Notes: generated from the letters alone by a model not told the origin. 5,893 bases of DNA from Sulfuriflexus sp032250955 (GCF_032250955.1 NZ_JAVVES010000099.1:1-5893), one strand, 5' to 3'; shown: positions 1 to 5,893, counted from the first letter of the stretch. Translations and numbers: made by a program.

Positions 1-241
1 TTTCACCTTGGCGGACTGGATCTTTATCCTGATGGTGTTATACGGTAAATCTTACCCACCACATCTGGGGAAGAGCCCTAATACATACTTGTGCTATTTT
101 TCGGTCATTCCAGACATGAAAAACAGGGTTGCCAGTGGCAGGGCCGAGTGACCAGGCTTGATTTCACATTCGTTTACAGTCATTGCTTCATCTCGTGATA
201 GTCGCTAAGGTCTGCGCAATTGTTCAAGGTTAGTAACCGTC
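1..241. other. Left-edge stretch with no convincing gene
   Basis: I see no gene here that I can defend. One plus-strand frame is open from the window edge (base 2) to a TGA at 149-151, about 49 codons, with a hydrophobic start (ADWIFILMVLYGK) followed by a polar tail. It could be the 3' end of a gene cut by the window, but I do not recognise it and it has no visible start. On the minus strand, 183 to 94 could encode 29 residues from ATG to TAG; this is within chance expectation. A small hairpin (GGTAA-ATC-TTACC, about 44-56) is present and is not followed by a T run. The stretch is more AT-rich than the genes to its right. Confidence 0.4.
173..202 (+). promoter_or_regulatory. Possible sigma70-type promoter before the arsS-like mini-gene
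   Basis: TTTACA at 173-178 matches the -35 consensus TTGACA at five of six bases. GATAGT at 197-202 matches TATAAT at four of six, with an 18-base spacer. It lies about 40 bases before the ATG at 242, so it could drive the plus-strand cluster. A match of this quality can arise by chance in AT-rich DNA, so this is only a candidate. Confidence 0.25.
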
Positions 242-466
242 ATGCTTTCGATATTCCCCATACTTAAATTGATTGAATTCCTGGCGATTTGTCGCGGTTC
301 CTTGACGAGTTTGCAGGTGAGCCCCGGTTACCACTGTAACCAGCAATGCCTGTACTGTCACGTCAATGCCGCAGCCGCGCCCCGTGAAGAGAGGTGGCTG
401 GCAGGACATTGCTATGGTTGCACTGCCGGGCAGGGTAGTAGTTGTGGCGGGGCACTTTCTGAATAA
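242..466 (+). pseudogene. arsS: Internally deleted ArsS-like radical SAM protein (74 aa, both ends kept)
   Basis: ArsS-type enzymes (TIGR04167, rSAM/selenodomain family) are radical SAM proteins of roughly 300 or more residues linked to arsenosugar synthesis, where they transfer a 5'-deoxyadenosyl group to methylated arsenic. Residues 12-50 resemble the family N terminus: a short lead, LTSLQV, then CNQQCLYC (C32, C36, C39), which is the CX3CX2C motif that holds the 4Fe-4S cluster, followed by HVNA. From about residue 55 the sequence is GHCYGCTAGQGSSCGGAL (C57, C60, C68), which resembles the extreme C terminus of the same family. Everything between, most of the SAM-binding barrel and the start of the C-terminal domain, is missing, and the join (around 389-400) is in frame. 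Such a protein cannot be a normal radical SAM enzyme. No strong ribosome site precedes ATG 242; an in-frame stop at 206-208 limits extension. The TAA overlaps the next gene's ATG by one base. It is either a deletion pseudogene, a collapsed assembly, or a small Cys-rich protein (7 Cys). Family assignment is fairly sure; status is not. Confidence 0.72.
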
Positions 467-1158
467 TGGCTATGCGCTGTTCGATCATCATCCCGGTATT
501 GAACGAGGCGGCCACGATTGCAGACTGCCTGGAGGAACTACAGGCATTTCGCCAGGCCGGTCATGAACTGATTATTGTCGATGGCGGCAGTGTGGATAAC
601 ACGCCGAAACTCGCCCGTTCCAGGGTCGACCGGGTTGTTACCGCGGCGGCCGGCCGTGCACGGCAAATGAATGCCGGCGCACAGGCTGCCGGGGGAGAGG
701 TGCTGGTGTTTTTGCATGCCGATACCTTCTTGCCGGCCACGGCCATGCGCGATATTGCCCAGGCCCTTGATGCGACGCACAAGGTCTGGGGATGTTTCGC
801 CGTTCGCCTGTCAGGCAGGCAGCCTGTATTCCGTCTTATTGAACGGATGATGAATACGCGTTCCTGTCTTACGGGCATCGTCACCGGCGACCAGGCCATG
901 TTTATGCGGCGTGAAGTGTTTGACGCGGTCGGTGGTTTTGATGACATACTGCTTATGGAGGATATCGCCATGAGCAAAAAGTTGAGGGTATGTAGCCGGC
1001 CCGCCTGTCTGCGCACAAGGGTTATCACCTCGAGCCGACGCTGGGAACAGCATGGTATTCTCCGCACGGTGTTACTGATGTGGTCCCTGCGCCTGCGTTA
1101 CTGGCTGGGCGTGTCGCCACACGTTCTGGTTCAATCCTATTATCGAGAACCATCATGA
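466..1158 (+). CDS. Glycosyltransferase, rSAM/selenodomain-associated transferase 2 type (GT-A fold)
   Basis: This is a 230-residue glycosyltransferase-2-like protein of the TIGR04283 type, about the usual length for the family. Visible motifs in order: the nucleotide-binding strand IIIPVLNEAATI (7-18), VDGGSVDNT (38-46), GRARQMNAGA (63-72), LHADT (83-87, the DXD-like metal and nucleotide-sugar site), GDQAMFMRREVF (141-152), GGF (156-158), MEDI (164-167, with the likely acidic catalytic residue) and RRWEQHG (191-197). A hydrophobic, basic C-terminal segment follows (about 198-214) and may touch the membrane. The donor and acceptor are not known to me; members of this family typically sit beside ArsS-like radical SAM genes. 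ATG 466 overlaps the preceding TAA, and a second in-frame ATG at 472 is equally possible; neither has a clear Shine-Dalgarno site, which suggests translational coupling to the mini-gene upstream. The 3' end overlaps the next gene by ATGA. No truncation or missing motif is seen. Confidence 0.9.
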   Translation: MAMRCSIIIPVLNEAATIADCLEELQAFRQAGHELIIVDGGSVDNTPKLARSRVDRVVTAAAGRARQMNAGAQAAGGEVLVFLHADTFLPATAMRDIAQALDATHKVWGCFAVRLSGRQPVFRLIERMMNTRSCLTGIVTGDQAMFMRREVFDAVGGFDDILLMEDIAMSKKLRVCSRPACLRTRVITSSRRWEQHGILRTVLLMWSLRLRYWLGVSPHVLVQSYYREPS

Positions 1159-1784
1159 GGTCAGGCGAGCATGGTGAATCGGCCTGTCTGTGTGTTTTTA
1201 CCCGGGCACCGGTCGCTGGCAAGGTAAAAACCCGCCTGTTGTCATGCATGGATGCCGAGTCTGCCTGCCGTCTGCATCAACAGCTCATCGACAGCTGTCT
1301 GACTCGTACGATCAGGAACGATGCATGGGCGTCCCGCTTATGGGGCACGGACCGAACCGACAAGTTTCTCATGAGGATGAGTGAGAAGTACGCCATCCCC
1401 TTGTGCGCACAGCAGGGGCATGATCTCGGCACCCGTATGGCGCATGCCGTGAAAACAACACTGCAAGATTATCAACATGTCGTGTTAATCGGCACGGACT
1501 GCCCGGAACTGGATGTCGCCTATATAGAGGCCGCGCTGCAGGAGCTGCAGGCCGGTGCCGAATGCGTACTCGGCCCGGCGGAAGACGGCGGTTACGTGAT
1601 GCTGGCCTTGTCAAAGTATGATGAAAGCCTGTTCTATGATGTAGCGTGGGGAACTAACCAGGTACTTGCAATCACGCGAGAAAGAATCAGAACATTAGGT
1701 TGGCAATGCGAGGAAATGCCCGTGCTATGGGACGTAGACAGGCCTGAAGACCTTGAGAGGCTAAAAATGATGGATGATTTATGA
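1155..1784 (+). CDS. rSAM/selenodomain-associated transferase 1 (TIGR04282, DUF2064)
   Basis: This is a 209-residue nucleotidyltransferase/glycosyltransferase-A-like protein. Motifs: FTRAPVAGKVKTRL (15-28, the nucleotide-binding loop with the family's KTRL), QGHDLGTRM (87-95), LIGTDCPEL (111-119, with the metal-binding Asp), GPAEDGGYVML (140-150), WGT (165-167) and DVDRPEDL (193-200). Together these are characteristic of TIGR04282. The exact substrate is unknown; by fold it should handle a nucleotide-activated substrate, and by context it works with the glycosyltransferase just upstream. The frame stays open upstream with an ATG at 1080, but I chose ATG 1155 because it forms the ATGA overlap with the preceding stop, gives the usual length, and places the first conserved motif near the N terminus. 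It is the last gene of the plus-strand cluster and faces the minus-strand sulfurtransferase gene. The sequence appears complete. Confidence 0.9.
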   Translation: MRSGEHGESACLCVFTRAPVAGKVKTRLLSCMDAESACRLHQQLIDSCLTRTIRNDAWASRLWGTDRTDKFLMRMSEKYAIPLCAQQGHDLGTRMAHAVKTTLQDYQHVVLIGTDCPELDVAYIEAALQELQAGAECVLGPAEDGGYVMLALSKYDESLFYDVAWGTNQVLAITRERIRTLGWQCEEMPVLWDVDRPEDLERLKMMDDL

Positions 1785-1931
1785 TTGCGGATTGATGAAT
1801 GTTCTTCAGGCTCTTATGGCAATAGTTAGGGCAAAGTAACCTTAAAGCATGTCACCCTACGCTATCTGTAAATCGTGAATAGATCGATGGGGCTTTATTC
1901 ATCAATCATCATTCCGAAATCATCGTTCATT
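1766..1931. repeat. Long imperfect inverted repeat across the convergent gap
   Basis: Arms at 1773-1800 and 1897-1924 are reverse complements at 23 of 28 positions, with a perfect inner block GATTGATGAAT / ATTCATCAATC (1790-1800 and 1897-1907) and another perfect block of 8 at the outer ends. Five further matching bases lie outside (1766-1770 with 1927-1931). The loop is 96 bases. The arms cover the last codons and stops of both flanking genes. There is no clear T run and no flanking target duplication, so it fits neither a simple terminator nor a standard miniature transposable element. It may act as a bidirectional 3'-end structure, or it may reflect the GAT/ATG-rich composition of the two gene ends. 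Apart from this I see no gene in 1785-1926. Confidence 0.5.
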
Positions 1932-2757
1932 CAATCGGCGTATCGCCAGCATTGCCCCAGTCCGACCAGGACCCCGGGTAACCGCGCAGTTTTGTATAGC
2001 CGAGCGACTTGAGGGCGATAAAGCTCAGTGCCGAGCGGTGATGCGTCTGGCAGTAACAGATGATCTCTTTATCGCTATCCAGCCTTTTCCCGGACAGTAC
2101 CTGGCGCAGTTTGTCTTCGCCATGCAGGCGACCATGGCGTGTGTGGTCCATTAGTTCGATCCAGTCATAATGGATTGCGCCAGGGATGTGTCCACCACGG
2201 GCGGCAAAGGCCCTGGCGCCGGTATACTCAGGGGTGCTGCGCGCATCCAGCAGGCGGGTGCCGGCATCATCCAGGTGTTGCTGAATATAGGCGCGTTCGG
2301 CAATCACGGTCTCGTTGCGCTCGCTGACCGAAAAGTTGCCCGGCGCAGGGCTGCGCTCTTCCCGGCTGACGGGATAACCTTCATCGACCCAGGCCATGAG
2401 TCCACCATTGAGCAGTGAGTAACGCGTATAGCCAAATGCCTCAAGTGTCCAGAGCAGGCGTGCGGCCTTGCCGCCGCCTTCGTCATCACAGGCGATAATG
2501 TGTGTGTCTTTACTGACGCCGATAGCGGCCAGTGTTCTGGAAAAGATCCCGGCGTCCGGCAACAGGCCCATGCACGGTTTTTCGGTGCGGACGATACTGC
2601 CGTAATTGAGGTGTGCCGCGCCCGCGATATGTGCCTGTTTCCATACCTCCGGCTTGCTCAGATCAATGACGAGGATATCCGGGTTATCGAGTTGCCCGAG
2701 AAGTTCATCGCATTCGATAATAAGTGGCAGATTTGTGCTGGTCATAGTGTTATCCAT
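1927..2757 (-). CDS. Two-domain rhodanese-type sulfurtransferase (thiosulfate/3-mercaptopyruvate family)
   Basis: This 276-residue protein has the tandem rhodanese layout of SseA/TST enzymes (E. coli SseA is of similar length). These enzymes move a sulfane sulfur from a donor such as thiosulfate or mercaptopyruvate to a thiol or cyanide acceptor through a cysteine persulfide; no signal peptide is seen, so it should be cytoplasmic. The N-terminal domain (about 10-130) has IDLSKPEVW and AHIAGAAHL, and in the loop position CDDEGGGKAAR (90-100), typical of a non-catalytic domain. The C-terminal domain (about 145-275) has LLDARSTPEYTG (169-180), GGHIPGAIHYDW (188-199), the active loop CQTHHRS with C236 as the likely nucleophile, and GSWSDWGN (262-269). 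The loop differs from the textbook CRKGVT and CGSGVT, so the donor cannot be read off. ATG 2757 overlaps the end of glcF by 8 bases; ATG 2745 (residue 5) is an alternative lying just after the glcF stop. It is the last gene of the minus-strand operon. Confidence 0.9.
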   Translation of the reverse strand: MDNTMTSTNLPLIIECDELLGQLDNPDILVIDLSKPEVWKQAHIAGAAHLNYGSIVRTEKPCMGLLPDAGIFSRTLAAIGVSKDTHIIACDDEGGGKAARLLWTLEAFGYTRYSLLNGGLMAWVDEGYPVSREERSPAPGNFSVSERNETVIAERAYIQQHLDDAGTRLLDARSTPEYTGARAFAARGGHIPGAIHYDWIELMDHTRHGRLHGEDKLRQVLSGKRLDSDKEIICYCQTHHRSALSFIALKSLGYTKLRGYPGSWSDWGNAGDTPIE

Positions 2758-3955
2758 TCAATAATTGCAGCCAATGGACAACGGGCACCGTACTGGCGCT
2801 GCGCATATGTAACAGGCAGCCGATGTTTGCCGTGGCGATAAGTTCCGGTTTGTCCGTAAGCAATGTATCAAGTTTGTCGTGGAGCAGGCGCTGCGACAGT
2901 TTTGGCTGCAGGATAGAGTAGGTGCCTGCGGAGCCGCAACATAAATGCGGGTCGATGGTATGCGTTAATGCATAACCACGTTGTTGAAGTAATGTTTCGA
3001 CGGCACCGTTTATGCGATGACCATGTTGCAGGGTGCAAGGGGCATGGAAGGCGACCCGGCGTCCCTGCACAGCAGGCAGGGCAGCGAGGTCTTGCTGCTG
3101 CAGGTATTCGCTGATATCCAGACACAGTTCGCTGACGCGTTGTGCCTTGTCGGCGTAACCGATATCGTCCGCAAGTAGCTTGCCGTAATCTTTTATCATC
3201 AGGCCGCAGGCGCTTGCCGTGTGCACAATCGCTTCAGCGCCGGCCTCGATGTCGGGCCACCAGCTGTCGATGTTACGCTTTATAAAGCGCAGTGCTTCAT
3301 CTTCCGCGCCCAGGTGAGAGCTGACGGCACCGCAACAGGTATCATTTTCAGGGGTGATGCAATTAATGCCGAGTTTATCCAGCAAGCGCTGTGCATCCTG
3401 ATTGATATCCGCAGCAAAGGCGTCCTGTGCGCAACCCGCCGGCAGTATGACCTTGCGGGCATGTTGCCGGGTAAGCGGGACAGGCGCGTGGGGCTTGTCC
3501 GGTAACTGGCGTCGATATTTTGCCGGTAACAGCGGGCGTACAAACAGGGCCATTCTGACCAGGAGCTGCATGCGCCTGCGATAAGGCAAGATCAGTCGCA
3601 ACAGCTTGCGCAGGGCTCGCGCCGGAAGCGGGCGTGGTGCCTGCTGGTCGTTAACCCGGCGGCCGATCTCGAGCAGACTGTGGTATTCCACGCCGGAGGG
3701 GCAGGTTGTCTCACAATTGCGGCAAGTCAGGCAGCGGTCGAGATGCCCCCGCGTTTGCTGACTGCTGCTGCCGGTTTCGAGTAACTGTTTAATCAGGTAA
3801 ATCCTGCCGCGCGGACCTTCCAGCTCATCACCGAGTATCTGGTAGGTTGGGCAGGTGGCGTTACAAAAGCCACAATGCACGCAGTTACGCAGAATGCGAT
3901 CAGCTTCCTGGCCATCGGCAGTGTCGATAATGTTTTTATGCAGGGTCGTTTGCAT
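2750..3955 (-). CDS. glcF: Glycolate oxidase iron-sulfur subunit GlcF
   Basis: GlcF is the iron-sulfur subunit of the GlcDEF glycolate oxidase, which oxidises glycolate to glyoxylate and passes electrons towards the respiratory chain at the inner membrane. The 401-residue length is close to E. coli GlcF. The N-terminal ferredoxin-like part has two 4Fe-4S motifs, CVHCGFCNATCP (C25, C28, C31, C35) and CLTCRNCETTCP (C75, C78, C81, C85). A basic, hydrophobic linker (about 110-150) follows. The C-terminal part holds two cysteine-rich CCG domains, DTCCG (205-209) and HLCCG (337-341), with supporting cysteines at 174, 250, 307 and 380. All key cysteines are present. It starts one base after the glcE stop (TGACATG) with a good ribosome site, and its stop lies inside the start of the sulfurtransferase gene, so all three are probably cotranscribed. 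Related (S)-lactate or other 2-hydroxyacid oxidase subunits look similar, but pairing with glcE favours GlcF. Confidence 0.93.
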   Translation of the reverse strand: MQTTLHKNIIDTADGQEADRILRNCVHCGFCNATCPTYQILGDELEGPRGRIYLIKQLLETGSSSQQTRGHLDRCLTCRNCETTCPSGVEYHSLLEIGRRVNDQQAPRPLPARALRKLLRLILPYRRRMQLLVRMALFVRPLLPAKYRRQLPDKPHAPVPLTRQHARKVILPAGCAQDAFAADINQDAQRLLDKLGINCITPENDTCCGAVSSHLGAEDEALRFIKRNIDSWWPDIEAGAEAIVHTASACGLMIKDYGKLLADDIGYADKAQRVSELCLDISEYLQQQDLAALPAVQGRRVAFHAPCTLQHGHRINGAVETLLQQRGYALTHTIDPHLCCGSAGTYSILQPKLSQRLLHDKLDTLLTDKPELIATANIGCLLHMRSASTVPVVHWLQLLNG

Positions 3956-3956
3956 G

Positions 3957-5030
3957 TCACCACTCCGCCAGCATACGTTGTGGATTCAGAATACCGTGCG
4001 GGTCGAAGGCCTGCTTCAATTGATGATGCAGGGCAGCAATGCCCGGACTGAGAGGGTGAAAGATTTCCGTGGCATGTTCATCATGTCGAAACAGGGTGGC
4101 ATGGCCGTCATGGGCCTCGCAAAGCTGGCGAACCTGTTCGGCGTCTTCGCCTGTTTTTAACCAGCGTTGCGCACCACCCCAGTCGATAAAGGCATCGCCA
4201 TCCAGTCGCAGACAGGCAGTGGCGGGTGGCAGAGACAGACGCCAGAGCGGTGATGCCTGAGTGAAGAAGTCATGTGTCTGATCGCGTAAGGAGTACCAGA
4301 ATTTATCGGCCTCCTGCAGTTCATCACCACCGATATTGGTACTGGCATTGAGAATGGCTGTTTTGGCACCGGATAAACGCAAGCTCAATTGTCTGCCATG
4401 ATGGCATGCGGCTGAAAGCGGGATGTCCTGACCAGCGAAATGGTCAATCAGGCTCAAGGCTTCTTCATGATTACATTCCCGGAGCAGGGTCATTTCATGC
4501 TCGGCCTTTGGCAGAACCTTCAGGGAAATTTCCAATAACACCCCGAGTGTGCCGAGTGCACCGCACATAAGCCGGGACACATCATAGCCGGCAACATTCT
4601 TCATTACCTGGCCACCGAAACTGAGTATCTCACCCTTGCCGTTCAGGCATTTTATGCCCAGTACAAAATCACGAACGGCCCCGCTATATGGCCGACGAGG
4701 GCCGGAGAGCCCACTGGCAACCGCACCTCCAAGTGTGCCGCTGCCTTCAAACAACGGCGGCTCAAAGGCCAGCATCTGGTTATGTTCTTCGAGTACCTTG
4801 ATAATTTCCGCAAGGGGAGTTCCGCTTCGGGCAGTGATGACCAGTTCACTGGGTTCATAACTGACAATACCGCTATGCCCGGCTAGACTGAGTATCTCTG
4901 CCGGTGGCCGGCAATGTGACGGGCGACCATAAAACTGTTTGCTGCCGAGCCCTTGTATCTCGATGGGAGCAGCCTTCTCGACGGCGTGCAGTATGCGCTC
5001 TTGCAACGTGGTGGTTTGATCGTGATTCAT
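3957..5030 (-). CDS. glcE: Glycolate oxidase FAD-binding subunit GlcE
   Basis: GlcE is a subunit of the glycolate oxidase complex with a PCMH-type FAD-binding fold, paired with GlcD (catalytic flavoprotein) and GlcF. The 357-residue length fits the family (E. coli GlcE is about 350). Visible signatures are YEPSELVITARSGTPLAEI (58-76), GSGTLGGAVASGLSGPRRPY (96-115), RDFVLGIKCLNGKGEILSFG (120-139), VMKNVAGYDVSRL (142-154) with GALGTLGV (157-164), and the C-terminal FDPHGILNPQRM (342-353). There is no signal peptide. ATG 5030 gives a normal N terminus; no strong Shine-Dalgarno site is seen before it. It heads the glcE-glcF-sulfurtransferase operon, with a 126-base gap upstream. The gene expected just upstream, glcD, is not there. 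Internal C-terminal sequence is less conserved, as is usual for GlcE. Confidence 0.93.
   Translation of the reverse strand: MNHDQTTTLQERILHAVEKAAPIEIQGLGSKQFYGRPSHCRPPAEILSLAGHSGIVSYEPSELVITARSGTPLAEIIKVLEEHNQMLAFEPPLFEGSGTLGGAVASGLSGPRRPYSGAVRDFVLGIKCLNGKGEILSFGGQVMKNVAGYDVSRLMCGALGTLGVLLEISLKVLPKAEHEMTLLRECNHEEALSLIDHFAGQDIPLSAACHHGRQLSLRLSGAKTAILNASTNIGGDELQEADKFWYSLRDQTHDFFTQASPLWRLSLPPATACLRLDGDAFIDWGGAQRWLKTGEDAEQVRQLCEAHDGHATLFRHDEHATEIFHPLSPGIAALHHQLKQAFDPHGILNPQRMLAEW
3963..3966 (-). promoter_or_regulatory. Ribosome binding site of glcF
   Basis: GGAG on the minus strand lies 7 bases before the ATG at 3955 and inside the last codons of glcE. It is the best Shine-Dalgarno match in the window and supports this start for glcF over any internal ATG. 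Confidence 0.6.
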
Positions 5031-5074
5031 GGCTGTACTTATATTCGGTTACGTTTCGGTTCTCGAGCCGGGGG

Positions 5075-5107
5075 ATTATGGCACAGCCACTCTATGTAGA
5101 CGACCAA
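5075..5107 (-). promoter_or_regulatory. Possible promoter of the glcE operon
   Basis: Reading the minus strand, TGCCATAAT (5083 to 5075) looks like an extended -10 element, with CATAAT matching TATAAT at five of six bases. TTGGTC (5107-5102) could be a -35, but the 21-base spacer is too long for it to be a good one, so the extended -10 would have to carry the promoter. It sits about 45 bases before the glcE ATG. A small hairpin (CGGTT-CTCG-AGCCG on the plus strand, about 5058-5071) lies between it and the gene, in what would be the leader. Confidence 0.3.
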
Positions 5108-5156
5108 TTATGTCGGGATAATCAGATCATGCATAGCTTGTGCGGTTACTCACGGA

Positions 5157-5792
5157 TCATTCAAGCCTGAAGGAAAAAAAGCTTTGCCTGGCCTTGAGTG
5201 CCGGTCCGGCAGTGGCGGCAATGATCGTGTCTTCTGTTTCCAGGCTTTCTTCGGGCAGGCTGATATGCGTCCAGAGAAAGCTGATGTGGTCGCCGTAATC
5301 GGCCAGGTAAAAGATATGGTAGCGTGGTCCGGATTCTGCGTCGGCGAATTTTTTGAATATCGCATGCGCGGCCTGCTGCCCGTTCATGCTGAATTCTTTA
5401 TTGACGATCTCGGTTACCGGGCTTCGCCAGGCGCGCTCAATCAGGCGCCGATACCAGCTGAAGGTCTTCGCCGTGGCCGTGCTGAAATCCTTATTATCCT
5501 TATCTCCCGGCAATACCCTTGATATCTCGAAGCGGTAGCTGGTCGATTCCTCGGCAGAGTTAATCGTGACGATATCGGCACTGTCAGTGACCGCATCGGC
5601 AAGCGACTTTTTCAATACCTGGAAGCTGCCGCTGATAGGCAGTTTGAAACTGAAGTGTCTGTTATGGGCAATGTAGCGGTCACCTTCCAGATCACCGAGC
5701 AGAAATTTCCCCGTTTCTGCCTGTTCGGCAAGGCAGGCCAGGCTAAATACGAGTAACAGGCTGAATGACAGTAGACGGCTGATCTTTAGCAT
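5157..5792 (-). CDS. Unrecognised exported protein, about 211 aa
   Basis: I do not recognise this protein. From ATG 5792 it starts MLKISRLL, followed by a hydrophobic run (about 7-19) and a likely signal peptidase I site after A22 (CLA|EQ), so it should be exported to the periplasm. The sequence before C20 (FSLA) is a poor lipobox, so a lipoprotein is less likely. The mature part is about 190 residues, rich in charged and aromatic residues and without cysteine. It appears to alternate strands and helices, with a Phe-rich C terminus; I see no catalytic motif. The frame stays open upstream to the window edge, with other possible starts at ATG 5837 and TTG 5867; I chose 5792 because it puts the signal peptide at the N terminus. 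It reads in the same direction as glcE, 126 bases upstream, and may or may not share its transcript. No function is proposed. Confidence 0.75.
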   Translation of the reverse strand: MLKISRLLSFSLLLVFSLACLAEQAETGKFLLGDLEGDRYIAHNRHFSFKLPISGSFQVLKKSLADAVTDSADIVTINSAEESTSYRFEISRVLPGDKDNKDFSTATAKTFSWYRRLIERAWRSPVTEIVNKEFSMNGQQAAHAIFKKFADAESGPRYHIFYLADYGDHISFLWTHISLPEESLETEDTIIAATAGPALKARQSFFSFRLE

Positions 5793-5893
5793 AGCTGGTT
5801 GGGGGTATTTAAAAACGGCCTCGTCAGAAAAATTCATGGGTAGTTTTCGGGGCAGGTAGCGCTCCAAGCGCGTGATATAAGGCGATTTCAGTC
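5793..5893. other. Right-edge upstream region of the exported protein gene
   Basis: On the minus strand this stretch is open in the frame of the exported protein, so it may be coding (an N-terminal extension or an upstream fusion cut by the window) or the 5' region of that gene. A perfect small hairpin, GCGCT-TGG-AGCGC, lies at about 5860-5872. I see no clear promoter and no good ribosome site before ATG 5792. Confidence 0.35.

Noticed and set aside
94..183. A 29-residue minus-strand small ORF in the left gap
   Set aside because: Its length is within chance, it has no strong ribosome site, and I see no recognisable motif.
242..466. A selenocysteine codon in the arsS-like tail, since some family members are selenoproteins
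   Set aside because: The tail has only cysteine codons and the frame ends in TAA; no in-frame TGA is present.
366..566. A 66-residue plus-strand frame overlapping the arsS-like mini-gene and the glycosyltransferase start
   Set aside because: It is out of frame with both recognisable proteins and shows no family motif; it is a shadow.
561..1067. A 168-residue minus-strand frame inside the glycosyltransferase
   Set aside because: It is opposite a gene with a full set of motifs and its own translation has none; long antisense frames are common in GC-rich genes.
1080..1154. A 25-codon N-terminal extension of the transferase 1 gene
   Set aside because: It lies wholly inside the upstream glycosyltransferase gene, and the ATGA overlap at 1155 is a better start that gives the usual length.
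1773..1924. A miniature transposable element
   Set aside because: There is no flanking target duplication, and the arms include the coding ends of both genes; kept as an inverted repeat only.
5157..5792. Lipoprotein reading of the exported protein (Cys at residue 20)
   Set aside because: The residues before the Cys (FSLA) fit the lipobox poorly, while CLA|EQ is a good signal peptidase I site.

Overview
The window looks like a stretch of chromosome from a proteobacterium, most likely a gammaproteobacterium. The evidence is moderate GC with GC-rich codon use, tightly packed genes, glycolate oxidase subunits GlcE and GlcF of roughly E. coli length, and a pair of rSAM/selenodomain-associated transferases. 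I recognised families by motif and from memory; no database search was possible. I found no RNA genes, CRISPR arrays or recognisable insertion sequences.

Left part (1-1784, plus strand). About 240 bases without a convincing gene lead into a compact cluster. Its first gene is a 74-residue reading frame that joins the N-terminal end of an ArsS-type radical SAM protein (with an intact CX3CX2C motif) directly to that family's cysteine-rich C-terminal tail; the middle of the protein is missing. The stop of this mini-gene overlaps the start of an intact family-2-like glycosyltransferase (rSAM/selenodomain-associated transferase 2 type). That gene in turn overlaps an intact transferase 1 (TIGR04282/DUF2064 type) by ATGA. 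The cluster therefore keeps its two accessory enzymes and its coupled layout, but its core radical SAM enzyme is gutted.

Centre (1785-1926). This short convergent gap carries a long imperfect inverted repeat that also covers the 3' ends of both flanking genes.

Right part (1927-5893, minus strand). Reading from high to low coordinates: an unrecognised exported protein of about 211 residues, a 126-base gap with a possible promoter, then glcE, glcF and a two-domain rhodanese-type sulfurtransferase. glcE and glcF are 1 base apart, and glcF overlaps the sulfurtransferase by 8 bases, so these three are almost certainly one operon. GlcE and GlcF are the FAD-binding-fold and iron-sulfur subunits of glycolate oxidase. 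The flavin-carrying catalytic subunit GlcD, usually encoded just upstream of glcE, is absent from this window; its expected place is taken by the exported protein.

The most unusual item is the internally deleted arsS-like gene. It could be a deletion pseudogene, an assembly collapse, or a retained small cysteine-rich protein.
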